Notes under the pieces: model-generated
Seen by the model: the letters and a program-made list of their open reading frames with translations, nothing else
What the model was told of the DNA's origin: nothing
Databases searched by the model: none
Part shown: positions 8,826 through 12,987 of the stretch, in pieces
How positions within the stretch are numbered: position 1 is the stretch's first letter
Layout: every line of letters starts with the position of its first letter
Program-made: the position numbers and the translations under genes
Assembly (NCBI GenBank): GCA_903913345.1
Contig: CAIWLA010000332.1
Span: 1 to 12,987, forward strand
Direction: 5' to 3'
Length of the DNA: 12,987 nucleotides
DNA from: an uncultured Magnetococcales bacterium
GTDB taxonomy: Bacteria; Pseudomonadota; Magnetococcia; Magnetococcales; Magnetaquicoccaceae

Positions 8826-9863
8826 TCACTCTCCTGTAAACTCTTCCAGTTGTTTCAGTCGGCGCAGGGTCAGCCAGTTGACCACGGCCTCCCTGGAGAT
8901 GTTCTGGTCAGCCGTGGCCAGAAAGGCCACCCAGGCATCCCGGTATTTCAGCCAGGCCAACTCGGTGCGCTTGATCCCGTCCTGTTTGACCGTTCTCCAA
9001 TTCTCGCTGAACTGTGCCTCTGGTATCCGTTGTATGGTGCGATAGGCGGCGTTCAGTCGGGCATCGGCATCACGGTCGCGTTCTGCCCCGGCGCAGGGTG
9101 GTTTTCCATCAACAAACCCCTTCAAATCATTGACAAACTGCTGTCTGAGCTGACTCTCTTCGCCGACCACCATGGCCAACTGGGCGGTGCCCGACCGTTC
9201 GATCTCTTCGCCAGTGCGACGATCGATGAAGGCCTCAACGGATGCCTGCAGAAGGCGGAATCGATCGGCAGAAGGGCCGGTACGCCATGCGTCGGCCAGT
9301 GTTGCCAGTTGGGTATCCCGTTGTTCCTGACCGACCCGTTCGTCATGCATGGCGCACTGGCCTTGCGCCACGCCACTGGTCACATCGTCACACCAGGAAA
9401 AATCGTTTCCCTGCCAGTTTTGCTGCCGCAGCCGGTACAAATGTTTCACCCGACCGTCTATGGCCGCTGCCGAATCATCCAGGGTGGTGCAAGCCAACGC
9501 GATGGCGACATCCAGGTTGCGTTTGGCACCCACCCCGTTGGCGTAGATGGTCATCAGCATAACCGCCCCGGTGAAAGGGCCGTCCTCCCTGGCGAAGGCA
9601 CAGGCCCGTGCCGCAACGGGATCAGCCGGTTGATCTATTCCGTAATACAAGGACTCGGCATCACACTCCTGGAGCGTCTCCAACCCTTTCTTGTCGGGCC
9701 GATCTCCCTCGGGAGGCGTTGCATGGATAAAAGTACGGCAAATCTGCTTCGACTCTGCCATTTCGGGATAGCGTTGTTCATCGGCCCAGTTGCTGGCCAG
9801 GCTGGAGGTGGTCGGAAGCAACATGGCCACAACAAAGGCCATGGTCAGAAGACGATTTTCCAT
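8826..9863 (-). CDS. Exported protein with Sel1-like segment and C-terminal LprI-like domain
   Basis: This 345-residue protein carries a signal peptide (1-23, ending SLA) and is predicted to be periplasmic. Residues about 99-126, reading GAVMLMTIYANGVGAKR and on, resemble one Sel1-like repeat, a helical protein-interaction unit. Residues about 255-340 match the LprI-like (DUF1311) family: an acidic LN-x2-Y start, then AWLKYRDAW near 299-307. LprI of Mycobacterium tuberculosis is reported to inhibit lysozyme. Whether this protein does so is inference. I chose the ATG at 9863 for its signal peptide and upstream GGAAAG. The frame extends to a TTG overlapping the preceding stop, but that stretch encodes no credible leader. 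Its TGA (8828-8826) overlaps a GTG in the amidase frame, so the two genes are probably in one operon. Confidence 0.82.
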   Translation of the reverse strand: MENRLLTMAFVVAMLLPTTSSLASNWADEQRYPEMAESKQICRTFIHATPPEGDRPDKKGLETLQECDAESLYYGIDQPADPVAARACAFAREDGPFTGAVMLMTIYANGVGAKRNLDVAIALACTTLDDSAAAIDGRVKHLYRLRQQNWQGNDFSWCDDVTSGVAQGQCAMHDERVGQEQRDTQLATLADAWRTGPSADRFRLLQASVEAFIDRRTGEEIERSGTAQLAMVVGEESQLRQQFVNDLKGFVDGKPPCAGAERDRDADARLNAAYRTIQRIPEAQFSENWRTVKQDGIKRTELAWLKYRDAWVAFLATADQNISREAVVNWLTLRRLKQLEEFTGE

Positions 9864-9922
9864 AGATCTTTCCGTAGCAAACCGTGGAAACAACCCCTTC
9901 TCTGTTCTTGTCGGGGTAGCCC

Positions 9923-11746
9923 TCAATGTGTGTGCGGCGGTGCATCGACCAGGGTCAGTTTGACAGGACGTACATTCATGTCATACACCACCTTGACATC
10001 AACGGATTGCCCCTCATCCAGATAATAGAGCGTCATGTGACATTTTCCCTGCGCGTCCTGCGTCAACTCTGTTGAGCCTTTCAGTTCCAGTTTGGGCAGG
10101 ATGTGACGGGCCGCCGCCATGACATCCAGATAAAGCTGTTCGTCGTCGCATTTTTTGGTACTGGACGGGGCAACGGCCACCGATGGACCCTGCCGGTCGA
10201 ACTCGGAGGGCATCGATCTCCCCTCGTCGCAGAACATCTTGCGCATATCCGGCTGTATTTTGCAGTGCCGTTCTTGTGTCTGGCCATCCACCTGCTGGGT
10301 GATCAAAATGGGATACTTGGCATCAGGCCACGGTGGGGAGCGGTCAACCTGATGGCGGCCGGGCGGTGTGCCCTCCTCCGATACATGGCCATCGGCTGTA
10401 AAGACGAGCTTTTCTTTCCCTGTGAACCCGCCAACATAGGTGGCAGGAAAGGGGGAGGGGGAGGAGGTGGCCTGCGGGGTGGCATCGGCGGACTGTTGCA
10501 GCGCGCTGATGCGCTGCCGGTAGGCATTGGCCAGGCAAACAACCGTGGTGCATGGATTGCGGACCTGGCGCAACCAATTCATCTGTTGGCTTTTCAACTC
10601 ATCGCTGTTCTTGCCCTGGCTGACAGATTGTTTGTACAACTGGCCAAGCTGTCCGTCCAACCCTGCCAGATCCCCGTCGGCACAAATCATTTTTTCCACC
10701 GGCGAGGCCGCCTTGCTGCAATCAAAACTGGCCTTCACCCGGCCTGCAGCCGGGGGCGGGGTATTCACCGACAGCCGCTTGAGATGTCCGGTCACCAAAT
10801 CGATCTGCCCTTTTATCGAACGAACCTGCGCGGGGCGTTCACACAGGACGGTCACCGCAACGTTCACTTCGTGGCTTTTCAGCCATTCAAGGGAGTCGAG
10901 GTCAATCACATAGGCTGGCTCGCTCTCGTTGAGCTTGCACTGCAACGCACCTTCCGCCTGCTTGACAAAATCGACCATTTGGACATCACGACTGTCGCGC
11001 TTTTTTATGTCCACCACCGACAACCAGGTATCCCCCTCCTGGCTGATGGGAATGATGGCATAGGCCTCCTCTTTTTCCCACCAGACATGAGCCGGTTGCC
11101 CATATTTGGTCCAATACAACTCATGCAGTTGGCCGTTTTTGATATCAATCAGAAACTGGAAGGCGCACTGATTGCTTTCAGAGACAGAGGGTTCACACGC
11201 CGTCATGAACGCCCATTGTCCGGAGGGGCTGGGGGGCGAGATCCGCACTTCCGACGGAGGACGATTGCTCGGCTTTCCCTGATCATCCTGCACCTTGACC
11301 TTGGGCTGAATGGGTCTCCCGGCATGGGAGAGTGAACCGTCCAGAGCCAGGCCGAACCCCGATTTATCCTTTTGCCCTGGTTTGAGCGTTGTCCAGGTGA
11401 CAACCAGTTTGTTGTTGTTGCGCAAGGAGACGGCTTCAACCGTGTGCATCTGTTCCTCTGTGCATGGCTGCCATTTCTTTTGATAACCGGCTTGTCCCGG
11501 CTCTCCGTAACACCAGCCTTGTGATCCCAACTGACCACCCGTCTTTTCCCGCTCATCACAGGCGTCCATGGTTTTCCGATCCTCTCCCGATCCGCCGCGA
11601 CACCGGTCGTTGAGCGTCTCCCATGTGGCCAAAAGTGCCTTGATTTCATTGGATGGAGAAGCCGATCCCGCGTCTGCCTGCGGAAGACAAACGCCGCCAG
11701 ACAACAAAATGGCAAGGAGAGAATAAATCAGTGCGTTCTGTTTCAT
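9923..11746 (-). CDS. Large exported protein with Cys-rich N-terminus and internal LprI-like domain
   Basis: The 607-residue product begins with a signal peptide (1-26, ending ADA) and should be periplasmic. Residues 42-95 form a compact four-cysteine module (C49, C63, C79, C95; LNDRCRGGSG and GWCYG motifs) that I have seen alongside LprI-type domains. Residues about 165-330 are rich in beta-strand-like stretches with recurring SPSGQWAF and VWWEKEEAY patterns, possibly part of a beta-propeller. An LprI-like domain lies at 339-415 (SFDCSKA, VEKMICAD, LDGQL, MNWLRQVRNPC). A Ser/Pro linker (425-434) and an unassigned C-terminal region with further cysteines follow. The ATG at 11746 has AAGGA about eight bases upstream. 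It appears to be first in an operon with the 345-residue protein and the amidase. Function is unknown. Lysozyme inhibition or envelope sensing are only suggestions from the domain. Confidence 0.82.
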   Translation of the reverse strand: MKQNALIYSLLAILLSGGVCLPQADAGSASPSNEIKALLATWETLNDRCRGGSGEDRKTMDACDEREKTGGQLGSQGWCYGEPGQAGYQKKWQPCTEEQMHTVEAVSLRNNNKLVVTWTTLKPGQKDKSGFGLALDGSLSHAGRPIQPKVKVQDDQGKPSNRPPSEVRISPPSPSGQWAFMTACEPSVSESNQCAFQFLIDIKNGQLHELYWTKYGQPAHVWWEKEEAYAIIPISQEGDTWLSVVDIKKRDSRDVQMVDFVKQAEGALQCKLNESEPAYVIDLDSLEWLKSHEVNVAVTVLCERPAQVRSIKGQIDLVTGHLKRLSVNTPPPAAGRVKASFDCSKAASPVEKMICADGDLAGLDGQLGQLYKQSVSQGKNSDELKSQQMNWLRQVRNPCTTVVCLANAYRQRISALQQSADATPQATSSPSPFPATYVGGFTGKEKLVFTADGHVSEEGTPPGRHQVDRSPPWPDAKYPILITQQVDGQTQERHCKIQPDMRKMFCDEGRSMPSEFDRQGPSVAVAPSSTKKCDDEQLYLDVMAAARHILPKLELKGSTELTQDAQGKCHMTLYYLDEGQSVDVKVVYDMNVRPVKLTLVDAPPHTH

Positions 11747-11800
11747 CGGTTTGTTCCTTTTGAGCAGGGGCAGAAGCAGATCCTGGGTGGACATGCCCAT

Positions 11801-11829
11801 ACTGTAGCGCACCGGGGGGGCCTGGTAAA
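11801..11829 (-). promoter_or_regulatory. Candidate sigma-70-type promoter for the LprI/amidase operon
   Basis: On the minus strand TTTACC (11829-11824) and TACAGT (11806-11801) are 17 bases apart, each matching the consensus at 4/6 positions. Transcription would start near 11794, leaving a leader of about 48 bases before the ATG at 11746. It lies between the palindrome at 11856-11903 and the first gene, so it would give the operon its own start independent of hsdR. Confidence 0.35.
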
Positions 11830-11855
11830 GAAAAATGCGGGGGACCAACCGGGCT

Positions 11856-11903
11856 AGGAGCCTGTCAAAAATAAGATGTTCAAGTTATTTTTGCCAGGCT
11901 CCT
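11856..11903. repeat. 48-bp near-perfect palindrome (hairpin element)
   Basis: The left arm AGGAGCCTGTCAAAAATAA (11856-11874) and right arm TTATTTTTGCCAGGCTCCT (11885-11903) are inverted copies matching at 18 of 19 positions, with a ten-base loop. The A/T-rich part is at the inside of the stem and the GC-rich part outside, the opposite of an intrinsic terminator, and no T-run follows on either strand. This layout fits a repeated palindromic element or the joined ends of a small transposon-derived element. No transposase is nearby. Confidence 0.75.
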
Positions 11904-11967
11904 TGGGCCATCCCGTTTTGGATCGGTGACGCGGGCACCTGTCTGGAGGGGATGGGCAAGGCCATGT

Positions 11968-12987
11968 CTACGGGATGCCATCCAGGTGGTGGATCCCATC
12001 CATCAGGGCACCTTGGCCGTCACGGGACCGCAGTGCCTCATACAGATTGGCCGGTCCCAACAAAATGTCCCGCAGTCCCCGGCGCACCTTTTCCGAGTCC
12101 AGTGCCTGCCTGCTCATGGTGTTGTGGGCAGCAAACGCATCCATGATGGCGTTCATCAGTTCGCTGGACAGATCGGGGGAATTGGAAAATTGCTCCCTGG
12201 TGTTGTTGGCGGCCTGCTGAACCAGGATGGGCGACTCCAGCAGCTTGCCCTTGACAGTGTTCACATAGATCAGCTTGTCACCGTCGGACAGTTCCCCCTC
12301 GAACAGGGTGTTGACCTTCTGGATGATCTCGTCCAGCAAAACCTTCTCCTTCTCCTGCACCGCGCCGCTGCCCGTTTCGGTCAATGGTGCGAGCTTGTCG
12401 GCCTCTCCCTCAGTCAGCGGCATGTTCCGCTTGCCCTGGTCTTTGAGCTTGTGGTGGGTCAGGGTCACTTTGGACAGGTCCACCCCCTCCCGTTCCCGTC
12501 CGAACTCCAGCAGGGGCAGCAGACGCCGGAAGAAGATCGCCCGCTTCTCGATGGCGGTGTTTTCATAATGGAACAACTGGGACAGGAACAGATAAACCCG
12601 CAGAAACGCCCCCAGGTCACCCTTGAACAGGAGCAGCACGTTCATCTCGTCCCTGGCCTCCTGTTCCGCCTGAGCGTTTCCAACCGCCTGGGCCGCATTC
12701 AGCGCAGACTTCGCCGATGCAAATCGTCTGAGCAGACGATCCGCCACCGGTTCCAGTGCGGCCACCAGTTGGGCCTGGGAGGCCTTCGGGTCCATCTCGA
12801 CCGTTATCACCCGCTCGACTTCGCCGTCGCTGTAAAAGCCAGTCGTGTCCAGTTTCGCCCGCAGGTCATAAACCAGATTGGGGTCGGTGACACCGGCCAG
12901 CTCCGCCGTCTCGTAGTAGGTCTTGAAGGAGGCCAGGATCTCCTCTGGTTCGTTGATGAAATCGAGGACGAAGGTGGTATCCTTGCC
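11968..12987 (-). CDS. hsdR: Type I restriction endonuclease subunit R, C-terminal part
   Basis: This open frame enters from the right edge and ends at TAG (11970-11968), giving 339 visible residues. The first visible residues contain FVLDFINEPEEI, YYETAEL and DPNLVYDLRAKLD, which match the segment just after the helicase domains in type I HsdR proteins. The rest is mainly helical and charged, as in the C-terminal HsdR domain that contacts the methyltransferase core, and it ends with LYEALRSRDGQG. The nuclease and SF2 translocase motors, which cut DNA after translocating it, lie outside the window, so I cannot tell whether the gene is intact. Partners HsdM and HsdS are not in the window and would have to lie beyond the right edge. 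No terminator is visible after the stop. The next gene starts 221 bp on, with the palindrome between. Confidence 0.85.
   Translation of the reverse strand, partial: GKDTTFVLDFINEPEEILASFKTYYETAELAGVTDPNLVYDLRAKLDTTGFYSDGEVERVITVEMDPKASQAQLVAALEPVADRLLRRFASAKSALNAAQAVGNAQAEQEARDEMNVLLLFKGDLGAFLRVYLFLSQLFHYENTAIEKRAIFFRRLLPLLEFGREREGVDLSKVTLTHHKLKDQGKRNMPLTEGEADKLAPLTETGSGAVQEKEKVLLDEIIQKVNTLFEGELSDGDKLIYVNTVKGKLLESPILVQQAANNTREQFSNSPDLSSELMNAIMDAFAAHNTMSRQALDSEKVRRGLRDILLGPANLYEALRSRDGQGALMDGIHHLDGIP

Overview
The window is a piece of a Gram-negative, moderately GC-rich proteobacterial chromosome. Every gene I can support lies on the minus strand, so the genes read from the right edge to the left edge. 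The envelope features point to a Gram-negative cell: Sec signal peptides on periplasmic proteins, an MscK/MscM-type channel with a large periplasmic domain, and a periplasmic amidase. GC-rich dispersed hairpins and the overall gene style remind me of alphaproteobacteria or Magnetococcales-like bacteria. That is an impression, not a demonstrated assignment. There are no tRNA or rRNA genes, no CRISPR array and no transposase.

Right edge (11968-12987): the C-terminal 339 residues of a type I restriction endonuclease subunit (HsdR), whose start lies outside the window. A 221-bp gap follows, holding a 48-bp near-perfect palindrome (11856-11903) and a plausible sigma-70-type promoter. Next comes a tight run of three exported proteins. 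These are a 607-residue protein with a four-cysteine N-terminal module and an internal LprI-like domain (9923-11746), a 345-residue protein with a Sel1-like segment and a C-terminal LprI-like domain (8826-9863), and an Amidase_3 N-acetylmuramoyl-L-alanine amidase with its zinc ligands and catalytic glutamate intact (8047-8781). The stop codon of the second gene overlaps a possible GTG start in the amidase frame, which suggests translational coupling. LprI domains are linked to lysozyme inhibition, so this set looks like a small periplasmic peptidoglycan module. It is the most interesting part of the window.

Middle (5813-8046): a SAM-dependent methyltransferase with the layout of the PKMT family (Rossmann fold, regulatory domain, winged-helix tail) at 6280-7830, preceded by a possible promoter. 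Then there is a small uncharacterised GTG-started ORF of 76 residues (5918-6148) with a good Shine-Dalgarno sequence.

Left edge (1-5812): an 1169-residue mechanosensitive channel of the MscK/MscM type, then, 83 bp downstream, a copper-type P1B ATPase (CopA) with two N-terminal heavy-metal-binding domains. The window edge cuts CopA before its last two membrane helices. GC-rich palindromes sit at both ends of the channel gene. One contains its apparent start codon and the other fills the gap to copA.

Apart from the possible peptidoglycan module, I see no evidence that the flanking genes form one functional system. The window reads as independent housekeeping, envelope and defence genes that share a strand.
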